This document shows, one piece after another, positions 23,581-34,876 of a DNA stretch of 64,000 nt. A program made the translations under genes and the position numbers. The notes beneath the pieces were generated by a model, which saw only the letters and a program-made list of their open reading frames with translations, ran no database searches and was not told the DNA's origin. Each line of letters begins with the position of its first letter. The first letter of the stretch is position 1. The DNA is from Proteles cristata cristata. Taxonomy: Eukaryota; Chordata; Mammalia; Carnivora; Hyaenidae. The stretch lies in NCBI GenBank assembly GCA_017311185.1, contig JAESUZ010005179.1, positions 186,001 to 250,000 of the forward strand. Direction: 5' to 3'.

Positions 23581-24084
23581 TTAGAAGATAAATCTACACA
23601 ACTTTTTATTTATTGGATGTAGGGGACAAAGGAGGCAGAAGAATATTTACTGGCTCTCAAGTTCCTTTGCTAATGGTATGCAGAATACAAAAGGAATAGT
23701 TTGGTGAGTTATCAGTTCAGTTTGGGACGCATTATTTGAGTACGAATCTGAAAGACTAAAGAGAACCTTACCTATAGAATTAAGAAGTTGAGTTTTTCAC
23801 ATAAAATTATCTAGTACAATTTATTGACTATCAGTCTATCTCTTGCTCACTGATTTATAATGCCACCAAGATCTCATTACTTATGGGTCATTTCTTGAGT
23901 ACCCTGTGCTGTTACACTGAAACACTTGTCTACTCCCATACCAACCTCACACTGCTTTTCTACTAAAGCTTTATAAAAGGCTTCCTCCTGCATAAGCAAG
24001 TCATCTTATCACCACTTCTTCTTACCCTTCAAAAATTCCTTGGCTCTTTTGGCTCTTCTACACAAGAATTTCATTAAGCTTCAT

Positions 24085-24425
24085 GAAAAAAACTCTGCTA
24101 CAATTTGATTAGAAATGCACTGAATTTATAGATCAATTTGGAAAAACTTTTTATCATTATGATACTGAATCTTCACATCCACGAACATGGTATAGATCTT
24201 CATTTACTTAAGTCTTTTGTTATGGCATACAATAAAATTTATGTTTTTCTCCATAAAGATCTCTCACATCTTTTGTTAGGTTATCCTAAGTACATATACT
24301 TTTTTTTTTTAACAATATGAAAGAACTTTCTTTTAAGTTTACATTTTTCTAACTGGTTATTTCAGGTGTATCAAAAATACTATTGATTTTTATATATTGA
24401 TATTATATGCACTACAGCCGATCGG
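24085..24425 (-). mobile_element. L1 ORF2 internal fragment
   Basis: GCACTGAATTTATAGATCAA then TTTGG, CCACGAACATGGTATAGATC, TTTACTTAAGTCTTTTG and TTTTGTTAGGTTATCCTAAG match antisense ORF2. Confidence 0.8.
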
Positions 24426-24464
24426 TAGAGATTTGAGAATACCATGAAAGTGGAATATTAATAA

Positions 24465-24625
24465 CAGATAATATCTATTAACACTATGTTTTAGGCACTA
24501 TGCTAAACACTTATATCATTTTATTTAATCTGCAGAAGAATACTGTAATGTAGTACAACTACTCCCTTGATCTTATAGACCGAGCCTGAGAAATAGGGCA
24601 AAAACATTAGTAGGTGACAGATTGG
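24465..24625 (-). mobile_element. MIR fossil
   Basis: TTTTAGGCACTATGCTAAAC, TATCATTTTATTTAATCTGC and TTATAGACCGAGCCTGAG follow the reverse MIR order. Confidence 0.7.
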
Positions 24626-25077
24626 AGCCTGATTAACATCATCACTCTAAAGGATAGGTGAAGGAAGAAAAGCCTGTTAATAAGACACAGATCATGATCT
24701 GATAGCTATAAAGAAACATGGACAGTGAGATATCACAAAATCAAAATAGGGTAAAGATTTTCGAAAAGGAGAAAGTGTTCAAACTTAAATGTTGCAGGAA
24801 GATACAAAAACAATAGAAATTTTTCCTTGAATTTTGTTATTAAGAGGACATTGACTATGTCAGCCAAAATGATTTTGGTGGAATGAACAGATGAAGCCAC
24901 ACTGTAGTGGCTGCTCTCAATACGTAGTCAAAGGCAACTGAAGAGAAAACTTTAAGTATAGTCTAAGTTTTGGTGCAATCTGGATAAGAAAGAAAAAAAG
25001 ATTAAATAGTAACTAATAGGAATTTCACATCAGGGAGAGACAATTTGGGGACGCTTGTGAGAAGTTTTTCAGTTTTT

Positions 25078-25293
25078 TTTTTTTTAATTTTTTAATGTTT
25101 TTATTTATTTCTGAGAGACCGACAGCATGAGCAGGGGAGCGTCAGGGAGAGAGGGAGACACAGAATCTGAAACAGGCTCCAGGCGCTGAGCTGTCAGCAC
25201 AGAGCCCGACATGGGACTCGAATCCACGAACTGCAAGATCATGACCTGAGCCGAAGTCAGACACTTAACCAACTGAGCCACCCAGGAGCCCCA
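25078..25293 (-). mobile_element. Felid SINE (ordinary SINEC_Fc type)
   Basis: The minus-strand copy lacks the CTGACTGCCAG duplication (reads GAGCTGTCAGCACAG). A GTTTTTCAGTTTTT-type duplication flanks it at about 25064-25077 and 25294-25307. Confidence 0.93.
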
Positions 25294-25789
25294 GGTTTTC
25301 AGTTTTTAATTCACAGGTACCGTCGTCCCTACTTCCTCATGTACGCTTTGTGTTGCAGCCAGACTTCTCTTTGACAGCTAACATGATGTCCACAATACTC
25401 ACTTTTCCCAAGACAAGACTCAAGGAAAGGTGCATCCTACAGGGTTCATGACAATGGGGTACTTCAGGGACAAATGTCAGAAAAAGCTAAAAAATTTAAG
25501 TGTACAAAATAGAAGCAAATATGTTTAAGACATTTCTTTAGGAGGAAGGATTACGGTAGCTAACTCTGCAGAAGCTTCTCCGCCACCAAAAGAAAAAAAA
25601 ATCATTCTACAAACTGTATTTGAAGATAGGCACATATGTATGTGCAGCCACAGAAACAAGCATATACTTACGACAAGACTAGCTTTATCATATTAAAGTA
25701 TCAAGCTCCTTGCACTTGTGAATCCACTTATTTTCAGAATCAACAGTACTAAATAAATGCACAACCTATACTAAGTATCAAATAAAAAC

Positions 25790-26750
25790 ATGTCTTTTAG
25801 GGGCTCCAGACCCATTCCAACGTGTGAATGTTCCCCCCCACACAACACCAAAGCAATTCTCCCAGGAGGTGTCCGAGAAATCAACTCAATTCGGGCACTA
25901 TCTACCCAGAGACAACATCAGATTCAACAGACTAAAGTTCAGTCCTACAAGAGTACCCTCACTGCAGATGCCCGTTACCAACTCCAGGCAACCTATGCTT
26001 CCGACCGACTGTCTGTTTACAGACAGAAAGTTCCAACGACCTCTTCCTTCGGTTCAATTAATTTGCTAGAGAGACTCGCGGAATTTTGGAAAACACTTAA
26101 GTTTCCCAGCTTATTAAAGGACATGATAAAGGCTACGAATCAATAGCCAGAGGAAGAGATACACAGGGCAAGGTATGGGGAAAGAGCACACCGCTCTCCC
26201 CAATCTCCACTTGTTCACCAACCCCAAAGCCTTCCAAACCCAGTCCTTTTATGAAGCTTCATTACGTAGGCACGGCTGATTAAATCACTGGCCATTGGTT
26301 ATTCCTTAAGTTTTTATTCAAATTCCGGTTAGTTAAAATACAGTGTAGTATTAGTTTCAGGTGTACAACACAGTGATTCGACAATATCATATAATACCCA
26401 GGTGCTCATCATGAGTGCACTCTTTAACCCCCATCAGCTATTTCACACACACACCCCCCCCCAGCCCTTCTCCCCTTCCCAGGGGTCATGAGATAAAGAC
26501 TGAAAGGTCTCACCCTCTAGCCACACTGTTGGTTCTCTTGGCAACCAGCCTCTGTCCTTAGATGCTTTCCGAAAGTCATTTTATTAACACAACAAAGGAC
26601 ACCTTTATCACCCTCAACACCTAGGAAATTCCAAGGATTTGGAGGAGCTGTGACCCAGAAACTGGACAAAGATCAAATATATATGAAAAAATACTTTGGT
26701 CATCTGCATGACCAAATATGTATTTCTCATAAATCATAATACTGCAACAT
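25790..26750 (+). mobile_element. Old solitary LTR interrupted by an L1 tail
   Basis: An LTR-like repeat: CCCAGGAGGTGTCCGAGAAA, TCACTGGCCATTGGTTATTC, CTTGGCAACCAGCCTCTGTC, GACACCTTTATCACCCTCAA, and an end near CATAAATCATAATACTGCAA. A 118-codon open frame at 25790-26146 lies wholly inside it and has no coding features I recognise, so I do not call a gene. The L1 fragment at 26305-26487 splits it. Confidence 0.6.
26305..26487 (-). mobile_element. Short L1 3' end inserted in the LTR
   Basis: TTTTATTCAAATTCCGGTTA, TTTCAGGTGTACAACACAGTG and CAGGTGCTCATCATGAGTGC are the last bases of L1 read antisense. Confidence 0.85.
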
Positions 26751-26929
26751 GGTGTAGTCGGACTCAGGGTCAAGATTCATGGTTTGTTCACAAAAGGCAC
26801 AGAATATTTGTAAGGTAAAACGTCTTGAGAAAAATATAAAAATTATATGCTCACATTTTTCCATTTCTTCCCATTTTATTTGTATCAAAATTTTTAATAC
26901 AGAAACTTTAAAAATATATTGTTCACCAA

Positions 26930-27190
26930 TGGGAAGTAACTAGGGAGTTTTCATGACCAATACCAGAATTCAATCACCATTTGCTATGTGCCACACAGGT
27001 TCTATTGATCAAAACACGAAAATCCCTCCCCTCACGGTGCTCACTGATGGAATCATCTAATATATAAATACATATGGAGCCTAAATTGTCTAAAACCTGA
27101 CCAGCATACTTGTGCTTAAACTTATTAAATAAACTGGTAGAAATGGATGGGGTAAGATAATAATGCAGAGAAATAGGAGGCAAATATCAA
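26930..27190 (-). mobile_element. L2-like 3' end fragment
   Basis: CACCATTTGCTATGTGCCAC, CTCCCCTCACGGTGCTCACT and TAATATATAAATACATATGG resemble the antisense L2 terminal region. Confidence 0.4.
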
Positions 27191-27779
27191 TGACTTTCAG
27201 TCAGTGACTTTCAGGTCAGCCCCCATTTATTTCATTAATTTTTTATTCCTATCACTTATGTAATATCTTAAAAGATCTGATTGGTAATTTAACTATAGAA
27301 AGTAATACTACATTTAGAGTGATTGTCTACTACTAAGATCAAAGGTCAAAGACTATAATCAGTCTCGCACACTCCATTGACTACCAGACCCTCCTACCAA
27401 GTTCGCTTCACAAAACCACAGCCACGGTTGACGTCAACTCTCCACCTACTCTGCACCTACACCCAAGTGGCTGACCAAGGACAGAGAACAACCACACTCA
27501 GAATTCATAACCATGAACATCAGATGGGCCACTGAGTCAGCACAGCACCCATATTTCCCTAATTGCTTACTCTTCCTAGTCTTTCTGATGATTATTTCAC
27601 ATCTTCTCTCTCTTCAAACCAATAAACACCTTCTCCCTCATTCTCACTTTTAGCTGTTTTTGACCTTGCTCCCTATTGTCATAATTAAGAAAAGGAATAA
27701 GAATCTGTATCTGCACCCACACATCTTGCTACAGATAACTACCCCTGTAACCATGCGCAGTCTATCTGTGCTCTAATTT

Positions 27780-28985
27780 CCATTCCTTCTTACCTAATCA
27801 AGGACATTGTGCCAGTAAGTCTCACTTTTTTTTCTATATCCTCAATTTTTCACATCTGTAATTCTTCTCATCTTAAAAAAAAATCTGTTTTTTTTCAGAT
27901 ACCACCTTATTTCTTTCAACTTCCAGCAACACTCCTAAAAAACTTGTCTTCCTGTCCTCCAATTTGCTTTGAAATCCACTCCAGCAGGACTTTGCCTCCA
28001 CTCCTCTATCCCTTACAAACTCCACCAATGTATTCTCCATTGCAAAATCCAATGGTCAATTTCAGTGCCCTTATTTCTTGATAGATCTGCCTCACCTGAT
28101 CCCACTGATCATTCTCTCCCCTTGACTATTTTCCTCACTTGGCTTTCCTCCTTTGCTGCTGCTGCTTCTTCAGCCTTTTCCTAGGAACACAAAGACTCCA
28201 TCTTTGTTCTCCTTTCTTCTCTATCTGTACTTTCTCCTGGGTAATCTTTAACCATTCTCAAGGCTTTGATACCATTTCGATGCCAATGATCCCATACTTT
28301 CTAGTCCAGACCTCCCTCCGCAACTCCAAACTCCTATAATTAAATTTTTTGCCCACCATCTCTCTACTTTGATCATTAACATGCATGTTAAATTTGCAAT
28401 GTCCAAAATGTTAACCCCTGAGTTTCCATCCATACTGATCCTAGCCATAGCTTTCCTTATTTCAGCGTAGGTAAACTGCAGCCTTCCAGTTGTCCACGGC
28501 AAGAACTTTGGAGTAATCCCTGATATCAATTTTTCTCATACTCTACATTTAATCTGGAAGGAAATCTTGTTCATTTGACCTTCAACCATTAAAATGTATC
28601 TTAAAATGTATCTATATACTCCTCTCAATGCCACCACGCTGGTCCACGCCGTCGTCTCCCTGGATTGTTGCGACAGCCTCTTAACTGGGCGCCCTGCTGC
28701 CACTCTTGTCCACTACACACTGTGCTCGATGCAGTAGCCAGCGTGGCCCTTTCACAGGCCAGCTCTAACCCTGCATGAGGTCCCAGTTTTCCTCTGAGAA
28801 AATGTCAAAAATACTACCGTGGTCTACAAAACCATGTGCTGTCTCCCCTGATTATTTCTATGACCTCATCAGTCCCTCCTTCCCTCACTCTCAGTCAACT
28901 CCACTGTCCTCTTTACTGTTGATTGAACAAGCCAGGCAGAAATTCACTATTCAAGCAAGACGGTCAGTGCCTGGGATGCAGTGAA
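27780..28985 (+). mobile_element. L2 LINE, second long plus-strand tract
   Basis: L2 order again: CTTGACTATTTTCCTCACTTG, TTTGCTGCTGCTGCTTC, ATGTCCAAAATGTTAACCC, CAAGAACTTTGGAGTAATCC, CTGGATTGTTGCGACAGC, TGACCTCATCAGTCCCTCC and GAACAAGCCAGGCAG. Frames of 70-90 codons are decayed remnants. Confidence 0.75.
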
Positions 28986-28989
28986 TAAA

Positions 28990-29340
28990 GGAAAGACTAA
29001 CTGGAGATAAAGCCAGAGAGACAGATGGTAATCAGATCAGGTAGAGCTCTGGAGCCCACAATAACGACGTGGGATTCTATTGTAAAAGAGATAAAAATTC
29101 ACTAAAGAGTCGTCAATAGTTAAATTGTTAATCTGATTTGTTTTTCAAAGATCACTCTTAGCCTGGTTAATTTTATGTGGGCAAGGTAAATTTTTCATAA
29201 ACTGAGTGTCAGTCAGAGAAGAGGAAAGGGGAATGAGAAGGCTTACGCAGTAGTCCAGACAAAATATAACAATGACTTAGGCCACAACAATCACATTCAA
29301 GGTCTAATTTGAAGGGAAAACTTAAAGGATCTGTTGACAG
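28990..29340 (-). mobile_element. L2 fragment in inverted orientation to its neighbour
   Basis: TGGGATTCTATTGTAAAAG, CTGATTTGTTTTTCAAAGATC then ACTCTTAGCCTGG, and CGCAGTAGTCCAGACAAAAT match L2 on the minus strand. Confidence 0.6.
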
Positions 29341-29834
29341 AGCTGTAAGAAAAAGAAAAATTCAATTATTCTAAAATTGCCTAACATTATTTTAATGAAA
29401 GCATGACCAGACTAAAAACCATCTTAAATTAGCTGAGAAATTTCTCATGACACTAAGAATAAATGTGCAACTTCATTAAATCAACATCAGCATAAAGCCA
29501 GTAAAATACCTTATTTATATGGATTTAAAATAAGGAGTAATTGTAAGAAGCATAAACTTCTTCATAAACACTAGCTACATATAGGAAAAGAAAAGGATAT
29601 TAAGCTTGAAAAGAATGTTAAGTAGGAGTCAGGAAAAATATATTAAATAATGCTTTATTTTTGAATATTTACTATCCATAAAGTAGTCTTCTATGAATTC
29701 AGTAATTCAAACATTTATGAGCCTGAATAATTGAAATGGTTTTGGAACAAAAATTAGGATGACAAGTATTTTAATTGGAGAAAACTGATCTTGACCATGA
29801 CCAAGTTACTGGTTCACAAAAGAGACATATTATT

Positions 29835-30047
29835 TTTTTTTAATTTTTTTTTTTTTTCTAGGAGAGAGAGAGAGACAGCATGAGCAGGGGAGGGTCAGAA
29901 AGAGAGGGATTCACAGACTGAAACAGGCCCCAGGCTCTCAGCTGGCAGTCAGCACAGAGCCCGACGCGGGGCTCGAACCCACGAACCGCAAGATCATGAC
30001 CTAAGCGAAAGTCGGACGCTTAACCGACTAAGCCACCCAGGTGCCCC
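29835..30047 (-). mobile_element. Felid SINE, young CTGACTGCCAG subfamily
   Basis: A minus-strand copy about 175 bp downstream of NME7 exon 6. AAAAGAGACATATTATT flanks it at 29818-29834 and 30048-30064, a perfect 17-bp duplication. Confidence 0.96.
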
Positions 30048-30223
30048 AAAAGAGACATATTATTGAAATACTGTTTAACCCTAGGCAACAGGTCAAAGAT
30101 TTTCTTTACTACTGGGTCACCTGTATGAATCTACCCTAAGTTAGCAGTGACAGAAATATTTTGCTCTCACATAAAACATCTGACAAAGCAAAAACAGAAT
30201 AAAATATTTTTTAAAAACCTTAC

Positions 30224-30431
30224 TCTGGCAGCAGAAGCAAAAGAATCAGGGCCATGAGCTGCATTTCTTATGCCATCTGTTCCAAAGAGGGCTCTCAGGC
30301 TTCCAGGAGCATCCGTACGTGCCATACTGGAGTTTGCAGGCCCAAGCAGTCTTTTCCATTCACATATAGCATCATCTCTTAAAATCTCCATGGCGACAGT
30401 AGGACCACTCGTAATAAACTGGATCAGCTCG
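30224..30431 (-). CDS. NME7: NME7 exon 6 (residues 147-216; NDK domain A catalytic region)
   Basis: This 208-bp exon starts with C completing Asn147 and encodes 69 codons. They include ELIQFITSGPTVAMEILRDD, CEWKRLLGPANS, RALFGTDGIRNAAHGPDS and FASAAR. The NAAHGPDS motif carries the NDP-kinase phospho-acceptor histidine, His206 on human numbering, and this His is present. RALFG and the GPT/LLGPANS elements are typical of the NDK fold. The acceptor is TTTTGTAG|CGAGC and the donor is GCCAGA|GTAAGG. It differs from the human protein in a cluster around SSMARTDAPGSLRALFG. No stop or frameshift is seen. Confidence 0.97.
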
Positions 30432-31559
30432 CTACAAAACAGGTAAGAGACTGATTCGCTTCATTTTCCTGTCAAGCTATGGATCTCTACTCACAAGATA
30501 CAATTGGAGTGTTTCAACACACGCATGGATATTATGATCTCGGAACTGTCAGATACAGTGAATTCTACATAGGCAAAATAAATTTTTGTAAGTTGAGTGT
30601 CCTGCAGCAGTGTGAGTCACTACACATCGCTGCTGGTATCAAATTATTTACTGTTAGCAAAGCAAAGAAAAGCCAATGTTCCACTTAAATAAGACTACTT
30701 CATTGACTCGAAATGCCTATGGTAATCTACGCTTTTCCCATTGCCCTGAAAGGTACAGAAGGATTTTCCTTTTTATTTTCATGTGGTTTACCACTGTAGT
30801 TAAGTCATACTTCTAATATAGAAAGTGATGAGGGTGATGTCTTATTACATATTTATAGTAAGAATTCATTTACTTTTGTGTAGATTAGAATTCAAAGAAC
30901 CACAGTATACTTTCAGTCAATAAACACAGAGCTGGGCTCGTGATACGGAAAAAAAACAACACAACAAAACAAATCAACAGGCCTCGAAAAATATCCCCTT
31001 ACTATAAAAGCTACTCTGGGATATTCCTATCTTGAGTTTTACAGAGTACACACAGGTTCTTGACGAAAACTCCAGCTCTGAGTCACAGCACCCCAGCCCA
31101 TGAAAACAATACCTCATTTCCCTTCTCGGCTTCCCTATGTGGATAAGGCAGCCATGACAGGTTTAACCTGGAGACAAGTGACACCATTCCTCCTACTGTT
31201 TGGGGCAGGGACCGAACCCTTTTCAAAGCAAGCCAACGTTTCTCCGTCTTCCAAGCTACGAGAGAGGGACAGAGCCCTCCAGGAGAAAAGCACGTGGTGT
31301 GACAAACCCTTTTGTACCTACTAACTCTTGACTGTTTTAACATACTTCCTTCCCTCATGAATCATGTTATGAGTTAACTCCCTTTTTAAATCACTGCAAT
31401 TCATTTTGAAGAGGATTTCCAAAAAATAGTATGTACAAAGAAGTATTCATATGCTCTATCCTTTAAAAGGCCCACATGACATCTACATACATATTCTTCT
31501 AGGACTTAGTAGCCAAAAAAAATTAGATGTAAGGAACCCACATCAAGGGAACAAATCCA

Positions 31560-31720
31560 TTTTTATCTATTCAATAAGCACTTAACAATTACCTACTACA
31601 AGTCAGAATATTCAATGATATCCTTGCCTCAAGAAACTTATAATCTAATGTCCTAATATTACAGAATTCTCAAAACACATAGTAGAATAAGCCTATAACA
31701 TGAGTGTGGCATGTAAGAAT
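31560..31720 (-). mobile_element. L2-like 3' end fragment
   Basis: TATTCAATAAGCACTTAACA then ATTACC, and CTTGCCTCAAGAAACTTATA, recall the antisense L2 terminus. Weak. Confidence 0.35.
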
Positions 31721-32266
31721 GCAGAGAAAGGTATGTCTGATCATAAAAAACACTGTCTCATGAGACTATTTCCCATTAATGCAGGTACATCTTTTATTGT
31801 GTCTTTCATAATACCAGAAAACTAGGTAATTCACCCACTTAATAAAATATACTGCCTACTAATTACATATAAGATACAAACATAAAGCAAGACTATAATA
31901 ATTTCTAAGAAAACAGTATATGCTAACAAGGCTTGAGAATATTTTAAACTGCTTGATTTAAAACAATCTATAACATAATTTTCACTTACACGATTAAAAG
32001 AAAAACACGATCACATGCAAGGATACCAAGCAGTATGTTTACTATAGCAGCCTGACTAATATCCTTCTTAGAAATGTAAGCACTTCTTCGACAATAGTAA
32101 TATGCACCTTACAACATTCAAATGTTTAGAATATAAATTCAGTTTCTAATATATAATATCTACGATATTTCAAGGAACGAAAGTAACGGCTCTGTGAACA
32201 TTGTTTCATGTACACAAGAATGCCAAAATAAGAAAGTTTAAAAAACACAGCAAAAATACTCAACAT

Positions 32267-32372
32267 AGGGGCTCCTCCTTGGTCATTAGAGCATGCAACT
32301 CTTGATCTTGGGGTTGTGAGTTCGAGCCCCACGTTGAGTGTAGATTACTTAAATAAAATTTTTAAAACCCTT
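32267..32372 (+). mobile_element. Short carnivore tRNA-SINE without CT block
   Basis: GGGGCTCCTCCTTGGTCATT, CTCTTGATCTTGGGGTTGTG, GAGTTCGAGCCCCACGTTG and AGATTACTTAAATAAAATTT form the older carnivore SINE that ends soon after the tRNA part. Confidence 0.85.
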
Positions 32373-32381
32373 AAAAACTGT

Positions 32382-32633
32382 GGGGCACCTGGGTGGATTA
32401 GTCAGTTAAGCATCTGACTCTTGATTTTGGCCCAGGTCAGGTTTCAATGGTCTGTGAGTTCGAGCCCCACATCCAGTTCCATGCCAACAGTGTGGAGCCT
32501 GCTTCGGACTCTCCCTCTCCCCATCCCTCTTTGCCCCTCCCCTTGTGCACACGTGTGCTCTTGCTCTCTCTTTCTCTTTCTCTCTCTCTCAAAATAAATA
32601 AGCTTAAAAATAATAATAAAAACATTAAAAAAT
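32382..32633 (+). mobile_element. Felid SINE
   Basis: It begins GGGGCACCTGGGTGGATTAG, has GTTCGAGCCCCACATCC, a long TCTC tract and AAAATAAATAAGC tail. It lies 10 bp beyond the older SINE, in the same orientation. Confidence 0.92.
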
Positions 32634-32959
32634 ACTCATAAAATATAATTATCACTGTTTTACTCTACTGAAATCTAAAAAGAAAGCTATGTCTCTTATA
32701 ATTTAAATAAATCATCCTATTTGCTTCTGATTAAAGTTTAAGATATTTAATGGTAAAATAAGGATTCTAATTTAATAAAAGGACAAAAAAAAACCCACCC
32801 CAATTCTTAGAAAATGGTTCTCTACAGTTACAAGATGTTGCTATGGTCCTTTTGACAGATTATTTTCATATCACAAATTTCTGAATTGTAAAACTATAAT
32901 TCTTTAGTTTTTCAGAATATCCTCCATTGTAAACTGCTTGCCCCAAATTCAGCACCTAC

Positions 32960-33010
32960 TTTAAAAAGGGCCTTGACTGATGGTCTATATGAAAATCTGT
33001 TGCTTCTTTC
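32960..33010 (-). CDS. NME7: NME7 exon 5 (51-bp micro-exon, residues 130-147)
   Basis: This very short exon supplies G to complete Arg130, then 16 codons reading KEATDFHIDHQSRPFL, then AA of the next codon. The following exon starts with C, giving Asn147. It encodes the first-NDK-domain helix region that leads to the FFNEL-type motif. The acceptor is TTTTACAG|GAAAG and the donor is TTAAA|GTAGGT. The donor exon side is AA and not AG, so it is weaker than its neighbours. It differs from the human peptide at three positions (Thr for Leu, Ile for Val, Leu for Phe). Phase on both sides matches exons 4 and 6 exactly, which makes a chance match very unlikely. The length of 51 bp is a multiple of three, so skipping it would keep the frame. 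Confidence 0.95.
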
Positions 33011-33376
33011 CTGTAAAATAATCAAAATGACAACAATTAAGAATTACATTAAAAATTTATTGTAGCTTGCATTAATAAAATAAAATAAAGATGAAATCTT
33101 CTACTTATTTGATCAGCATGGAACTGATTAATGACTTTTCACTAAATATTCTGCTCAAATTGTCCCACCTCTCAAATTTTTTGGGAGTTGAATATCTATT
33201 AAGATGTAAAATTACAATGAATGTAAGAGGCAATATTTACTTTTCTCCATGTTATCTATTATCTTCTCTTTCACCAGCATCTTTAATATTCTTGAAACAA
33301 AGTATAACATTTGACCAATAAGAATTATTTGTTCTTTAGAAGTGAAATAAGTTACATTTAAAAATACAAATAGACC

Positions 33377-33610
33377 GGGGCGCCTGGGTGGCTTAGTCGG
33401 TTAAGCGTCTGACTTTCGCTTAGGTCATGATCTCACGGTTCGTGGGTTCGAGCCCCGCGTCGGGCTCTGTGCTGACTGCCAGCTCAGAGCCTGGAGCCTG
33501 TTTCAGTCTGTGACTCCCTCTCTCTCTGACCCTCCCCTGCTCACGCTGTCTCTCTCTCTCTCTCTCTCTCCTAGAAATAAAAAAAAACATTAAAAAATTA
33601 AAAAAAAAAA
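33377..33610 (+). mobile_element. Felid SINE, young subfamily, antisense to NME7
   Basis: A near-consensus full-length copy 367 bp upstream of NME7 exon 5. ACAAATAGACC flanks it at 33366-33376 and 33611-33621. Read on the NME7 strand, its tail gives TTTTTATTTCTAG|GAGAG, a splice-acceptor-like site. Confidence 0.96.
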
Positions 33611-34374
33611 ACAAATAGACCTTCATATTCAAAATCTGTCACTTTCTTCTACAGGCTTTAAACTTGAAAGGTTGGGCCTAGAATTTTAACAGCTACAGTT
33701 TTCTCTCTGAAATCTCTGCCAAGGATCTTGTGTTTTTATAATCTGTTTGACAAATTAAGCATATCAATGTATTCTTCTTGATTATTAATATATTAAAAAC
33801 AAATGCTTTAATTAACATCACCAGAAAAGGAAGGCCAATGTGGAGATATTCAGAATTTACTAAGGGCAATAGGATTTACGTTTTAAATCTGTATTCCCAC
33901 AAAAGAAAACCTATAGAGACACTGAAAGAATAACAGATTAAACTGATTGGCTAAAAAATCTAAGCAACTTTTTATTTTAATCAAATCAGGTGTCTCTCAA
34001 ACTCAATTTAAAAGGCTTTAAACTGAGTGCATAGTATATGACAAATAACTTAGCATTAACTACTTTTTAAAATATCAAAGAAGTTAAAGGCACCTCTAGC
34101 AAAGGATTATCCTTTCAGGCATGATAATTAACTTAGTCTGCAGTGTTTTAAGATCTTTATGAGCCTACTACCAAATGAATTCACAGAGTACGCTACAGCA
34201 GGCATGCTCTTATTGAAACCAAATGTACTGAAATATTTTCTTTGGTTAGGAGCAGACTATGAAAATTGTACTTTTCGAGTATGAAAAATAATTAATAAAA
34301 ATTCATCCCAAGAAATAAGAGGGGAAGAAAACTCATCTTTCTAGAACCTATTATACCAACATTAAATCATTTTA

Positions 34375-34555
34375 TTTATCACAACAATATATTGAAATTG
34401 GTACGATCACCGGCATTTTGCTTATGAAAATAATGAAGTTCAACAATGATTACATAACTTACCCAGGTAAAGTGCTAGAAAGGGAAGGAGGGTCAGGGAG
34501 TCAAACCCAAATCTCTTGCTGCAAATCTCTATTTATGCCCTTTCTGTTACCAGCT
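34375..34555 (-). mobile_element. MIR fossil
   Basis: GCATTTTGCTTATGAAAATA, TAACTTACCCAGGTAAAGTG, GGAGTCAAACCCAAATC follow the antisense MIR. Confidence 0.7.
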
Positions 34556-34675
34556 ACAGAGGGTCAGAAGAATTCACAAAAATGAAATGGATATATTGTA
34601 CTGTAGCCTAAAATGAGGTAAAACTGAATGTCTGAAAAACTCACGTGAGAGCAATGTAAAAGAATTAGCAGCAAG

Positions 34676-34876
34676 GGGCGCCTGAGTGGCTCAGCTGGTT
34701 AAACATCTGACTCCTGATTTCGGCTCAGGTCATGATCTCATGGTTCGTGAGTTCGAGCCCCACATCAGCCTCCATTCTGACAATGTGGCTCTATTTTGGA
34801 TTCTTTTCCTCTCTCTCTCTGTCCCTCCTTTACTCACTTGCTCTCTCTCAAAATAAATAAACTTAGAAATAAAATT
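34676..34876 (+). mobile_element. Felid SINE, host of a second SINE
   Basis: GGGGCGCCTGAGTGGCTCAG start, GTTCGAGCCCCACATCAG B box, CAAAATAAATAAACTTAG tail. The left duplication AATTAGCAGCAAG ends at 34675 and its mate (CTTAGCAGCAAG) lies beyond the next SINE, near 35105-35116. Confidence 0.92.

Larger units (their letters stand above)
16819..30223 (-). other. NME7: NME7 intron 6
   Basis: This 13.4-kb intron lies between exons 6 and 7. It contains two long plus-strand L2 tracts, minus-strand L2 fragments, a 5'-inverted L1, an LTR interrupted by an L1 tail, MIRs and four SINEs, listed separately. I see nothing recognisable in about 17210-18330, 20210-21430, 23590-24080, 24630-25075, 25310-25780 and 29350-29830. 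Confidence 0.9.
30432..32959 (-). other. NME7: NME7 intron 5
   Basis: This 2.5-kb intron lies between exons 5 and 6. Two plus-strand SINEs sit at 32267-32633. A fragment near 31560-31720 resembles the terminal part of L2 in antisense. The rest (30440-31550, 31730-32260, 32640-32950) shows nothing I can name. The short open frames there look like chance. Confidence 0.9.

Noticed and set aside
25790..26146. 118-codon open frame
   Set aside because: It lies inside an LTR-type repeat that continues in order past its stop. No domain is recognised.
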